From contig JBANAY010000003.1 in assembly GCA_037952775.1 (NCBI GenBank), forward strand, positions 31,496,001-31,560,000: DNA of 64,000 bases, read 5' to 3'. Source of the stretch: Clonostachys chloroleuca (lineage: Eukaryota; Ascomycota; Sordariomycetes; Hypocreales; Bionectriaceae). The stretch's first letter is position 1. Each line of letters starts with the position of its first letter. The notes under the pieces were generated by a model that did not search any database, was not told where the DNA came from, and saw only the letters and a program-made list of their open reading frames with translations. Of the stretch, positions 33,854-46,944 are shown piece after piece. Both the position numbers and the translations under genes were made by a program.

Positions 33854-36800
33854 GATGTTCTATAGAGCAGACGACGAATGGAAATAGAAAAAAAAGTTCT
33901 TTACAGGTCTGATAGGAAACGGGAATGAAAATTAAAGTTGACGGGAAGCAGAAAGGCGCCGATTGATTTGCAAAAAGCAAAGAAGGGGGTGCCGTAATGC
34001 GCTTGACGATCAGCTGTCTCAGCACCGCACGAGACTCCTTGCTTTTTCCGTCATGCGATAGATAACAAGCAAGGGATGGGCGCGATTAGCGGGTTACGGG
34101 GACCAGCTTGGCTATCAGCTAGCACTGGCTAGATCGTCCTTCTTCCCGGATGCTTCTTCAGGTTCCATCAGTTGATAGTCCTTTTCTTTTGGTAAGGAAT
34201 ACGCTTTTGGTTACCTCATCGATTTAGCGTGGGAGTACTAAAATGCAAGGGCGGCTCAAGGTTTGTTGGGATAGAAGCATTTCGAAATGCTGAATCAATT
34301 TCTCTTCAGGTATGGGAGGCATATCTGGAGTGGCCCAACTTGAGGGATTATCCAGAATTGAAGCGCTGAAAGTTGGTAGGTCGCCCTACGACTTCGTACA
34401 ACCTTCTCGATTCCTCAAGTGCTACCGTAATCGCATCCAATACCGTCGGCTGATATGCGAGTCATGCCGTGGCCCCGACAATAACATCACTTATAAATCT
34501 TATTGTCAGGACTTACTCGATAAGATTCAGTTTATTCAAGTAAGCGCTCGCTTATTCTCCTCTTATGAGGCCCGTCAGTTCTGCAGTTTAGCGAGGCCAC
34601 CGCCGAAGGTTTCTTCTCAAAGGGCCGTAGCTGGTTCAGCGTAGTTCGGCATATCTTGCTGGCTCTTGGAACCCTGGTCTGCAAACTCGAGACCTGAATA
34701 TCGTTGGAATGCTCCGAATATAACATTGATCTAATGGGAGATTTGAGAGGACTAGGAGCGCAGTACGTATTGGAATGGTGCATTCTATATGTTTTCACCG
34801 CTTTTTATTAGGATTACCAGCAGGCGAACGCTGCTGCAACGGACTTGGGCTGCTGGTCGATGCATCTCCAGTAAGGCACTTCACCGTATATGTCACCGTA
34901 AAATACCAAAAACCGGGAAGTGATGTTTGAGCCGTTGAACCCCCGGCGAGTATGCAGGGTTTGATCACTGATCTCCCGGGAGAAGCCGCAATGTTTGGAT
35001 GGACTAATTTCAGATCAGTTTCAGCCAGGGACATGATATTCATACTCCGACGATAGCTGCTCCGGGAAGACATCCATTCATGCCACTATCCATCAATGGC
35101 ATGAACACAAGAGGCAGCTGATGAAACATTGGCTGCGAATGGCTTTGGTTCGGGCTCGCTTGCCGTTTCCTGCAAGTTACCGGCCAGAATCGTGATAGCG
35201 CAAGCTTCGGAACCATCACGTTCTGACCTACCCTAGGCACGTCGGATGATTTCCAGAATGCGGGGAGAGCCACGATCAAACGACATAACACCTGCTGTTT
35301 ACACAATGGAATTGATACCTGCATTTGCTCCCTGCATGGAGGGGCCAGCAATAGACGGCATAGCGTCAAGATACACCGCAAAGCGTCTCCATTCATTTGG
35401 CAAGTACTGCATATGTAGGTGTATACACCAATGTAGGGATAAGGAGCTAAAACGATGGACCAGGCAGTGAACAACGGCATTGGATGATGTCCCGCACTGA
35501 CCGTCTCGATGACTTGTCAACGACCCCCATCCCACACAATTAAATATGTTTCAATATCAACATATCATGAGGAAATCACGCGAGGATTATCGACCCTGGC
35601 ACCAACTTATCAGATCCACGAGTTCATGCTGTGGCACCCAAAGAGCTGAATTTAGCTCGATACAGTCCCTAATAATCACAGCCTAATAAAATAGGAGGCC
35701 AGCTAGGCTGTTTTAGTGCTGTCTCGCCCAAAAGGTGCCTGTCCAGTCATCGCCAGCTCAGAAAAATTGTCCGACATCGGCGCGATGGCTCATAGGCTGC
35801 CCTCTGGATGTTTGGCAAGGGACAGACGGATTGATTTATTGCATCCGCGCCAGAGTTCCCAAAGTACCCAGGTACTGCCTACTTCAGCCCTCCAGCCGCT
35901 GCCCACGCGCACACCCCCTTGTGGAGGCGCCCAGGTCACACTCCATCCCCGGTCAAGGTACTTGCCTACCTCCAACAATCGCAATCCGACGCTTGGCCAC
36001 ATGATGCCGCCAATACGCAGGTGAGGTAGGTACCTGGCAATATTACTGAAGCGTGTTCCGTTCGTTCCTGTGCCCGCGGCGCACGCGGGTGCTTCCAGGT
36101 CACTTGCGTATCATCGCCAATGCTGCGTATCGAAGAAAGTTGGGGAGTGGCCGTTGCCTCACAAGACCACCTTCTGGACCCTCCCCGGGTTTTCATGTGC
36201 AGATCGCCTTTTTCCATTTCCCTTTTGTGAAGGCCGGCTGGAGGTCTCTCGCGCTGTGGGTTGCTCATGCCCCAAAAATAATGAGGGGGAACGACAGGCT
36301 TGGCGGGCGATTGACTACATGCTAATAAGGCGTGGGCGAAATGGGTTGATGCTGGAGCAGAATGGCCCCAGAAGCGCGCTCTGGCTCTCTCTCCCGTTTC
36401 CCTGCCGCTGGCCCGCCTAGCCTGGCTACGTAGGTTCCTCCTCATGGGATGAAGCGGTGTCGAGGGCAAGGTGTGCTCACCGAACAAACTGGCGCCGGGC
36501 AATTGCACTATCTCCCGTAGAAGCCCATGGAAGAAAGGAGACAGCGCTGTAATTAGACAGCAGGTAGCCTGATAAGTGCTCTAACCTTACCAACCTTGGG
36601 GATGTCTTGCAGAACGGGCTCGCTAAGCATGTACCTTGCCAAAGCCGGCTGAGGAGGGGGAAACCCAGCGACCAGGGGGAGGGGCGTGCACAGGCGTGTT
36701 GTCAGTCGGAGTAGTGGGACCTACTTCGATGGGCCAACGCTGGAGGAATAAGATACCTTTCTTCCATACCCAGAAATAAAAGTGGTGCTTCCACTTTCAA

Positions 36801-39800
36801 GATACGAATGATGCTGTGACGCGAATATCACGAAACAGAGAGTAGCATGTCCATTGGCAATGGATGTTCAAAGCCCCTCTTTTGCCAGGTCAACGACTGC
36901 GTATACTGGTGTGTGGAGAGGAATTGGAGTATTAGCATGGAAGAGAAATGGAAGAGGAATATCTTCTTGACTGAAGTTCTGCCCATGTTCATCAGCACAT
37001 GTTATCTGTGGTACCTACCTTAGCACTGCGGCTTATGCATCCACCCACTGCCCTGGTGCCTGGGTACTTGGGCGCCAGCAGTAAAGCAGGCGGGCACTCA
37101 GGTACCTGATCCTGGGCAACCATGGGCCATTTACTTCACACGGGCTGCATTCTGGCATCCGCCCTGCGAGGGTGGCGCTCCAAGTCGCAGTTTGGCGAGC
37201 CAGCGTCTCATCGCAGCGAGGGAACGCCGTGGGTAAGGTCTCAGCTGAGCAAGCCACAATGGATTTCGGGGGCCATCATCCGGCCGAGGCAGGACGTAAT
37301 ACGTTCATTTATTACCACTTGCTCAACCTGGACAATGAGGAATGAATAGGTAATATAATACTCTGTTATCTGCCATAGTAATACTTCATCAGCGTGGATG
37401 GATCTCGGGTAAACGCAGCACCTGCTTAGAATGGAATTGTGCATGACATGGGATCGATTGACTATTTGCTGCATGCCCTGGACTAAGGCACAATAGTTAT
37501 GAACAATAGCGAACTGCTAACCATATATTGCTGGAGTATATGGACTCTGGTACTTATTATGATTCTGATTATATAGAGGAAAACTTTAAGAGATTGAAGA
37601 TGAAGCGGCAAGTCTTGTTCATGCGCATAGAGTCCTGGAGCAACAGCGTGTCTAGCGAGCATCCACATCTCATCGTCGATTGTAGCCATCTTTGCCCCTC
37701 TTTCGCTTGTTATGGCATTTACATTTGCTTTGACGTATGTTGCGTTTAGCTCTCTGCCCCAGTGTTACCGAATTGAGTGGGCACTGCGATGTGGCCATTC
37801 ATTCAGTCCCGCTGGGAGATTTATTACATCCCAGTTCTCGTTTCAACAGGTGGGCACCGGGGCTTTGCATCCGTACTGACAACGCCGTCATGTTTCATCT
37901 AATAAAAACCATAAGATTCCCAGCCACCACTCCTGATGCCGGCGAGACAAATCACTCGAATGGATAATGGGGACAAGATATTGAAGCGGGGAGAACAATT
38001 GCGCGGATGTGTAGCTGAATCGGTCGAAGCCTGGAAGTCGTTTCCCCAGGATCTGCCCGTACTAGTACATAATACATCCCGTAGCCGAGGATTGTGTCGA
38101 CCCCAGGCCGCGAGAACCAATTGGATGCAGCTTAGCCGGACTCGCAAACTAGGGGTGATCGGCGGCCAGCAACTGCGTTTATGCCACGTACGGAGAACAG
38201 CCGAAGGCAGCGAGCCTGCTGCGACCGCCGGGGGACCTGTTGAACACGCCGTGATATTCAGGCACGCTCGGGCCCTTCCGTCGAGTATAACTGTTCCCTG
38301 GGTCGGTTTCCTAACCTGCGTGCAGTTGGACAAATCGTCAATGACTCGGTGCCCTGGCCCTCCGCCTGGCCACTTTCACAGTCTCGAACATAATTCAATA
38401 ATGTTGTGTGGCACTAACTCCAGTTCCAACGCGCAGTTGAATCGCCGTGCCCTCCCTCCATTTGTTCGTGTGTAGGGTCTAGTACCGGCCGTATGCAACC
38501 CTCTCGTCGGTCCATCTGTCGCAAATCCTGGCCTATAAGCTCACGGTGGCAATTTGGGCCCTCATCCAACATGGCTACCTGCGCGACCAATCGAAGTGGC
38601 CATCGCAACACGAGCTACCTGGGTTAAAATTTTTTTATTTCCCAAACAATTGATGAACAGACAAACCAAGTCAATGGATCGTGAAAATTTTCCTGCTGAC
38701 GATACAAGGGAGGACTGGCCTTGCATAACAGGCCCCCTTCAACTGTCGTTTCATTTGGATTCGTGTACATCTACTTAGCCTTTCATCTGACAGAATGTTA
38801 GTGCCTCCCAGCGGCCAATCCCTAAGGCCTTGTTAGCGAGTGAGCCAGCGCCGTCTGACATCTACTGTACTTTATTACATGTAATTGGGCACGTGCCTTG
38901 CATGACTGACTGTCTTGACTTCCGGTGACTTGAACAACGCATGAACGGTCTCGGGAAGCCAGGTATGTAAGCGCACAGATATCATATGAGATGAGGCTAG
39001 ATCGTGATCGTGGCTTTGAAATTTTTTTCTTCACTCCCCCTTCCTTCATTAAGACCTTCAGCTATTCCCCCGATATTGGATGGTTGAAAAGTCCACAGGA
39101 TCACAGATGAGTAGGGTGATACGCTCACACCATCACCGGCTGGAACACGTTATCCGGCACTCTGATTGGCTTGTTACCGCTCTCCCCTGCCACAACCTCG
39201 CAACCCATCCGGCGCTTGGTGAAGATCATGGTAACGTTTCCGTCCTTCACGGAATGGTCGAACCTAGATAATAAAGACAATATCGGAAGGGTTGGGGAAG
39301 AAAATTTGCCAACTCAATTTACTGGGCGGCGAATGGGAGCTGTGGGTTAACGCCCCCTTCTCAGTCAGCCCTGTCTCTTGTCTCCCCGATGCAGCGCTCC
39401 TGTTTTGGCTGCATGAGGATTCAGACGGAATACATTTTGGGGGGTGTATGCTCCCAGTGCGGCATGAAATTTTTGGGAACGCTATGGGCATTGGATCTCA
39501 TTTCAGCGTGGCTGGATCACTTAGATGACGCAGGCAGCGGAAAGGACTTGGGACTGGCCCACTGGGCTTGGAATACTCATAACGCATCGTAATAATAGAA
39601 ACAGGCGTCTTCAATGTCTACTACCATAAGCCTGGCCGCAGCACATGCTATGTACATATATGGCAGACGCGGAAGTCGGAGGTTGTGGAGACCTCTTGGA
39701 TCTCGGGCGCCATCCTTGGAATTCTGTCATTCGGAAGGAACATGTCATCATACATTGCTCATAACAACGCAGCGGGTAGTAAGCACGGCTGGTAATACGG

Positions 39801-42497
39801 CTACGATATCCAAACGGGCTATGAGGGCTTAGGGCTTCCGTGTTGTACGCGGCTGCTAAAGGTTGAGTGAGGGTTTCGCGTTAGGGTTGGGGTTTAGGGC
39901 AACCGGCCCAACAACGCGGGCGATTGGTTGCCCTGTTTCCAGCCATCGATGATGTGAAGGGAGATCGCTCAGGAACAAGATTCCGGGGGGATGGATCAGG
40001 TCGGCCGTAATCTTGGCCTGCCCGAAGATAGGCGCTTCGGCGGGCAGTTTGGCGGCTGCGTCGTCTCTGGGTCCGGCAATGATTAGGAAGGGGGCATAGA
40101 GCGCACCAGGGCGTCTCAATTTCACCACCAGGTCCAACACGGGCGTCTCATTCGCCGCTGGCCGCCTCGAGCTAGCCCTCCTGCTTGGAGATGAGACGAG
40201 CGGGCGGCCCAGCACTCAGAGCTGCCCTATTGCTAGTAATGGCTATCCCAGCGGCCGACTACTACTCCTTTGGGGCATGCGTGCAGCAGCAACATCAGAT
40301 ATGGATGCCCCCCGTGGGAGGCTATTTACTTGGCCCCATTTCGCCCTGGTTTGGCTTGGGCGCTCCCCCGCTGGGAGAAGTGGACAGGGGCCTAGCGATT
40401 GCAAGGTTAGGGCCAGAAAGGAGACGTACCGGATCCTTGTGATCGATCAGCAGTGGTTCTTCTCGATGTAGGCGCATCTCGATGAGCCTTTTGGGTAGAG
40501 GAATTTTGTTCACCCATCAACCATCACCGATATTTTTTTTCCGCAATGCCCTTTTCCATGACTCTCACTAACCTTGCACGAGCTAACGTAGCCCTAAAAC
40601 ACGGAAAGATGAGGGCCTCGTGCCCGACCGAAGTACCGCTGTAATTCAACTCTGGGCATATGAGCTGTCTAATTCTGGAAGCTTCGGTTGATGATGTGTA
40701 TCTTCGGATGCTGCTCCCAACCAATTGGTAGGACGAAATTCTTAGTTGTGTCTGGCATACAGCGATCCGTACAATTAGGGAGATAGAATTGGTGGCATTA
40801 TAGCTGGCAAGACAAGTAACACGCTGCATCGCGATGTGTTCCTGTGCTGGCCTACCACCTACCACCTACCACCCACCTATCACCACCATCACTGACGCTA
40901 CGACTACATGCAATTGCTGGGCTCCTGCTATCGTGAGACCACTTACAGGCAAACACAGCATTGAATCACCCAACAATTTCTTCAAGACTGACAGATGCCG
41001 TCACTAAACAGCCCATAAAAAAGCAAAATAACGTCACCCGCGGCCCGGCAGACGGCGCTCATCACTCAGATCATAAATGGGCACAGGGCCCAACACGCTG
41101 CCTTGGAAGCACGGTAAATTAGCGGTTTTACTCAGCCCCAACAGCCCCCATTAGGGAACAGCGCACTCTGGGTACGTCCATTCCCGTCATTGTCAGGTCA
41201 GGCCAGCCCCAGGTGAGGTCAGGCCAGAGTCTCAGTAAACTTTTGGGGCCACGCCCCCCCCAGTCCCCATGCTGTTCAGTGGCTGCGCTGAAGCCCACTG
41301 GGAGGGAGGGAGGTAGGCCAGGTACTTTGTTCCTTGCTGGCTTTGGCCCAGCGAGGCCTGTACTTAACTCAGCAGATTGAAGGGGGAGGGGAGAGAGGGC
41401 CTAAAGAGGTACCAGATACCGCAGGCCTCCGCGTCCACTTTACCCATCTTCAGTCTGATGATCAGCCAGGATCACCCGACCTGCTAATGATTCCACACCC
41501 TCTCCACCTCAGTAAAGTGGTTTCTTTGCCCAAACAGTACCTCTGTATTTATGGCCAGGTGAGAGCCATGGCTCCCAGGTCTGGCCAATTCGACGGCGAC
41601 AGGTCGGGATGGCATGAAACAAAGGGGAAGAGACGCCTAGAATCTCTTTCCCTGGCAGTCTAGACGTGGCGGCCGGAATTGCCGTCGTCCTGTTCTGCCC
41701 TGTGGCTATTCTAGGACACAGGCTGTAATACTCCGTTGCGAGAGGCACCTTACAGAGGAATGAATACCTCTAATGGGCTCATCTCGAATCCACCACCCAC
41801 AGGCTCAACTCCACACAGCCACTCAGGACAGACACCCCATCGCCGACGACTGTGGCTACAAACGCTGGGGCTAGGGATATGTCGCCTGGCTCGCTGAGGC
41901 GCACGCGCAGGCGAGACACATCAGTCTGGGATTAGTCAGTGAGGGGAGTGGGTAAGTCTATACACCTCACCTACTAAGACTCTCCCAGGTGACAGCGTGT
42001 AGGAGGAGACGAGCCAGGCGATATACAGGCGCGCTCACCTGGGCCACACCTCCAGACAGAGGTATCTCGAGACTTGGGAAGGGGGGCCCACCAGCCCCAG
42101 TCCAAGCAAGGTACCTGCTACTCAGTGTTGGCTCACCCTTCTGCGCTAAGTCATCTCCTCCCCAGGCTCCATCACTACTGCCTACCACCGCTGTAAGTCT
42201 CCCCATCAGTGTATACGTACGCCCCCCTCCCCCCCGCAATGCCACACACACACACTCCCTTCCAGTGGCTCCGAACGCTCCTCCTCCTCCTCCTCCTCCA
42301 CCAAAATTATTATTTCTCCTTCTCTATTATTTTGCTCGACAAGAATTTCTTCCTTGACTGTTTACGCCTAGCTGTTCACCCGTCCCTAACCTGCTTGCTT
42401 GGCTCCGTGCTTCAAAGCCCCCCTACGCTGCTGAATCTACGGAAACGCTACGGTCCAGACAGGTGTCTGTCCTCGAGCACATCCTCCCTCAACCGCA
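33854..42497. other. 8.6-kb gene-poor region
   Basis: No frame here shows recognisable protein features; most lack an ATG or are under 120 codons. Visible structure is limited to a telomere-like patch at 39881-39899 (TTAGGGTTGGGGTTTAGGG), a CCTACCA microsatellite at about 40852-40875, two AGGTCAGGCCAG direct repeats near 41195 and 41218, and a CTCCTC tract before the zinc-finger gene. GGTACCT and similar words recur. It may hold unannotated noncoding RNA or decayed elements. Confidence 0.5.
39881..39899 (+). repeat. Telomere-like interstitial patch
   Basis: TTAGGGTTGGGGTTTAGGG is one perfect repeat unit flanked by degenerate ones. A further TTAGGG lies about 55 bases upstream. Fungal telomeres use TTAGGG. 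Confidence 0.5.
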
Positions 42498-44164
42498 ATG
42501 GCATCTTCTCGGGTATGACCTGTCTCTACATCATTCGTTGACTGAGGAGCGAGGAGGAGCCTGAGACGCCTGGCTAGGGCAGATTGTAATGCCATTAGCC
42601 CGGCGTGTCCCAGGCTCCTCCAAGAGCTGGTTCCAGCTGTTCCAGATGCGAGTGAGCGAGCAATGTGCTGACTGTCTTTCTTTCCCAATGGACAGGAAAT
42701 GCAGCCTTCCGTGAGGCCATTGTCGCATCGACCCTCGGTTTCGAGCCCTCCGTCCAACGGCCCTCCCGCGCGCCAGACCCATGCCCGCAACAATTCCCAC
42801 TCCCTCTTAACAAGCTCCCTCAACCCCAATCACCGTGTGACTCGCCGAAAGTCGGTTACGAACCCTGGTGCCAACGTTGCCGCCCTCACGGCTGCCCTTC
42901 GAGATGCCAATGTCTCCGCCGCCGTGCCGATTGCGAACCCCTCGTCTCGACGAAATACAATGTCCAAGGGAGCACGTATCGTCTCTGGGCAGAACAGCCT
43001 TCCGTCTCCGCCGGCCAGTCTCCCAAACAAGGGTATGGCCGATGTGAAGCGTGATATGACTGGTAGTGCCATTGATGATACCAACGACAGCTCGGCCGAC
43101 GAGGATGGATCGAACTCTCAGAAGTCCCGGATCCGACGTGCTAGTGACGGCCAGCCCCTGACCAAGGACGGTAAGAAGAGCAACCGGGCCGAGCTTCGAT
43201 GCGAGAAGTGTGGTAAGGGGTACAAGCACAGCAGCTGCCTGACGAAGCACTTGTTAGTCTCCCTTTTGGCATCTCCCTGTGTGGTCCCATCCCCACTTCG
43301 TATTGTGCATGTCCAGCATTTGTCCAGAGTGGGATGAAGACAATGTGACATTTGTTGACTTCTCTGGCTAGGTGGGAGCATACTCCTGAATGGTCGTATA
43401 CCTCTAAGCTGCTCATATCCAAGCATCAGCAAGTTCAGCTGCTTGAGGCCGCTTCGGTCTTGGTGGCCATGAATGACACTGAGCAGGAAAGGTCACCCAC
43501 ACCTCCTCACTCAGCTAAAGATTTCCCCAGCGACCGAGAGTCATCGTCCCCTGCTGCGTCTGGGTACTCTGAGCTGGTAGATCGCCAAAGCTCTGCGGAC
43601 ACTACTCCGCCACCGATGTCCGAAGGTCTTAACTTTACCACGCCATCGTATCGTAGTAAGCGTCACAGCAGCATTGCCGGGCTTTCGAGGAGCTACCAAT
43701 CAGCCCCTCTCTCCGCTCACCTCACATCAGGGAGCGTACCACATGGACATGGGTTCGGCCACTCTCGTCAGCTCAGCACCGACCGACCAACATCGTCAGG
43801 TATCAACACTACCAATCAAGACGATCGGGACCTTGCTGCCGCTGTGGAATTGCTGAGCTGCAGTTTTGGGAGCAACAATGGCTCCCGGGGCACGGTGACA
43901 CTCCCCGCAGATGCCCCTCCCGTGCCTCCTGTCCCTATGCAGTACCTTGAGCAGGCTACTTCATTCAGCAGCGCGGGCTTTATCAATAGCTTTCCGAGCC
44001 GGCAGCCAGAAAGCTTCACCCGTGGAGAGTTCCGACGGGGAAGTCAAGATGTGAAGATGGATGACAAGGCCGACTCAGTCATGGATGATGACGAATTTGA
44101 TATGCGATCCCGTGCTCGGAGTGATGAGGACGATGACGGTGTATTTGGTCGCATGGAGGAGTAA
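42498..44164 (+). CDS. Single C2H2 zinc-finger protein, putative transcription factor
   Basis: Three exons: 42498-42512, 42696-43252 and 43372-44164, giving 454 residues. The first exon codes for only MASSR; the ATG context and splice sites support it. A Ser/Pro-rich region precedes one C2H2 finger, CEKCGKGYKHSSCLTKH then LWEH, split by the second intron between its two histidines. EHTPEWSYTSKLLISKHQQ and VQLLEAASVLVAM follow directly, a conserved extension in a filamentous-fungal family of unknown function. The C-terminal half is disordered with an acidic tail (MDDDEFDMRS...DEDDDGVF) that could activate transcription. DNA binding by one finger plus the extension is inferred. Confidence 0.87.
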
Positions 44165-45675
44165 TCATTGCTTTTGTTTACCCATTAGTATAAGGTGGCA
44201 TATCTCGGAGTCGGGCACACATTTATGACTCGGGAGTTGGATTTGATAGGCATTAGCCGGGAGGATTCGGTCTTTTTTGTTATTACTTTTCTCATTTTTT
44301 TCCATTTTTTGTATCAGGATAGCCCCGACTTGTATGAGGTGGTTCGCTCCGCCGCCAATCCTTAGCACCGAAGAGTGGAGGGCCCGTCCGGGTTGATGGG
44401 AACATCGATATGGACGCGATAGCATCGCCACGAGGTTAAAGTGAGGATTAGGAAGGGCGTCGAGCGAACACCCACCAAATATATGAAATAAAGAACTCGA
44501 AAACTCACCGACAATGAGGAGGGGCAGTATGGGGTGATATATATCGTCGACTTGCACCGGATCTCCGCTGCGTGACGTAAACGAGAGAGCAGGTGCTGGG
44601 ATCAAGGAAGGCCAAAAAGGCAGGAGATCGTGGAAAAAGGGTTGTCGGCTCGTTGGAACCAGATCTCTTCCCGGTACGGGCATAGAGACGGGCATAAGAG
44701 ATGAGAAGGGGTTCAAATGGTCGATCGCTCGGCGGACCTTTGCCTGGAAGCACGCCTGTTGGTTGGGATATAAGCGAGGAGAAAGTGATCGGCCGCCCTC
44801 CTGAAGGAATCGCGGCTGCCTTCCCGAAACATGGTGAGGTGTGTCAGATTTGGCTGATGAAAGGAAGAGCTTGATGAGAAGAAGACGGGAATGAAGAGAT
44901 AACGAACGAAAGAGGGAGCCCAAAGATAGGGAAGGGGTGGTTTGGCCAACTCGCTTGAACGTATTAGTCTAACGAGCGGGGAGGATGATATTAGCTTTCC
45001 CAGTTGACGAGTACGTCAGATCGTAGATCTTGAGGAGTGAGGAGGAGAAGAGGGAGATGGGGAGGAAAAGCAAAGAAGAAAAAGACCAGTAAGCCTAAAC
45101 GCGTCGATTTCGACGACTCTAATTAGTAGATGAGAGCACCTGCACTCATCGCCAAATGCTTCTTTCCCCTTCTCTCCCTGATCGCAAGCAGCGTGGGATC
45201 GGCCATCGAGATAATGGCCGTGATAGGCGACCAAGTGGGGGCCACAGTGTGGTGCTGGAGGAAGAAGGAGGTTTCCCCAGTGATGCCTGTGGGAGGGGAG
45301 CCCCACCAAGTGACGATGATGCGGGACCACATCATCAACAAGCAGCGGTCCATGACAGCCTTATCGTCACACTTCTGCGCAGACCCGTTTGCTTCCCGCC
45401 AACACCACCAGAGGACACATGCCTCTCTGGCTACGACCGCCTGGCTCTTGTCCGGAAACTAATATTTATCAAGCCGTAATTGTTTCCCTCCTCGGCCAGG
45501 TCTGCCTGTCCCACAGAACCTACTACGCAGCAGGTAGCTAGCGGCTCGTGCCACACTCTCTCTGTCTTTCCTGCCTTCCGTCTTCTTTGACCAACAGCCC
45601 TTCCTGAGACACCACCCGGATGACTGTATGTTATAGACATACAAACCCATAATTCACCGACTTTACGAAACGAAA
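44165..45675. other. Intergenic region
   Basis: 1.5 kb between the zinc-finger gene and the membrane-protein gene. A long antisense frame over the first 760 bases lacks family features and is most likely chance (see rejected list). Confidence 0.5.
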
Positions 45676-46944
45676 ATGGCACCCTCCAGACGAAGCGCCA
45701 AGGCCGCAGCTGAGCCTCACGCCAGCCCGGCCGTCGACAGCAACGAGCTCACCGTCGTCGAAAAGATCACAAAAACGGCGGAACTCGCAGTCCCGAAAGA
45801 AATCACCGCTGTAGCCAAAGGTCATGCGGCCCGCCCGACACTACCTACCCAAGCCCAGTTCCCTCTGGCGGTGGCTCTGAGCTTCGTAACCGCCGGCATT
45901 GGCTATCGTGTGCTGGGAGAGCTCACGAACAACGAGCTTGCGGCCGTGACCCAGGCCCAGGATACGTGGGGAGAGGTGGCAGTTTTAGCCGGATGGAAAG
46001 TGTAAGTTGGTTTCTCCTCTCGGTCTCTCTCCAGAGGCGCACGGCGCCAACGAGCATTCTTGACCCTGCCGTGCGTCAGATGTCAAAGACATGGCGTTGT
46101 AGTAGCTTTGAACTGGAGGCTTGCTGACATTCTGCGACAGGTTCGAGTTGGCTGTCGGCTGGTTCGGCAATTTAGACAGCCTTGATGTTGCGACCATGAA
46201 CCTCTTGTCGCATGGACCGGTTGTAGGTCCTCCCCCAGAACCCGGCCTGGACCTAATGGCTTGCTGATCGCTTCTCCCCAATAGTTCTATCTCCTGAGCA
46301 CCTTCTACAACCTGAGCCCTTCGACGGCCATATCCGCTCTGCTCGTTGACATTGCCTCTGTGGCCCTGCCCTTCTACGGCCTGCGCCCTCTCTCGGCAGT
46401 CCACACCCCCTCAGCCAAGGTCCCCAACCGCGAGCTTACGGATATCGGCCTTCAGATCTACACGGCTGCTCTTGCGACTGGAATCTACACCGTCGTCATC
46501 GTGCTGTCCCTGCAGTTCCTGCTCCCCCGAGTCCTGATCCTCTACTTCTCCCACCTCCCGACCCTCGTCCCCGCCTATACGGCATCGTACGCGACCCTTC
46601 TCCCCGTGACGGTCGCGTTCGGCGCCTCGGCCAGCAACTTCATCTTCGCCCCCTTTGCGACAACGGGCAAGGCAAGGGAGGACGAGCGCATCGGCCAGTT
46701 TGACCCTGCGAGCGCCAGCCTGGGTGAGACCGTCTGGTGGAATGTGTGGGGGTACACCGCAAAGACCAAGGTCGTCATCCGTCGCACGGCAATAACCGCC
46801 CTCGTAACGGGCATCAGCACCTACCTGTCCTGCAGGATGTCAATCTACGGCGTCGAGCCGACAGGTGCCGCGGTCTACGCAGCCGTCTGGGTGTTTGCAG
46901 CCCTGTTCTCAGGTGTCGGCCTGGGCTTAGTGGGTGGAGATTAA
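45676..46944 (+). CDS. Multi-pass membrane protein, filamentous-fungal, unknown function
   Basis: Three exons: 45676-46001, 46141-46222 and 46285-46944, giving 355 residues. The N-terminus is basic and Ala-rich (MAPSRRSAKAAAEPHASP). Hydrophobic segments include QFPLAVALSFVTAGIGYRVL, FYLLSTFYNLSPSTAISALLVDIASVALPF, AALATGIYTVVIVLSLQFLL, TLLPVTVAFGASASNFIFAP and AAVYAAVWVFAALFSGVGLG. Six or so membrane passes are likely. Between the last two sits a polar loop, FDPASASLGETVWWNVWGYTAKTKVVIRR truncated here to its recognisable ends. I do not recognise a characterised transporter or channel family. Exon phases fit and the frame is clean, so the gene itself is well supported. Confidence 0.8.

Noticed and set aside
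34312..34644. 110-codon plus-strand frame with an ATG
   Set aside because: Contains one C-x2-C and no recognisable domain; no upstream exon, promoter or homology is apparent. Could be a fragment but not supportable.
44165..44923. 252-codon minus-strand frame
   Set aside because: It lies directly antisense to the 3' side of the zinc-finger gene and its stop abuts that gene's stop. The sequence lacks conserved motifs and has the mixed composition of a chance frame.
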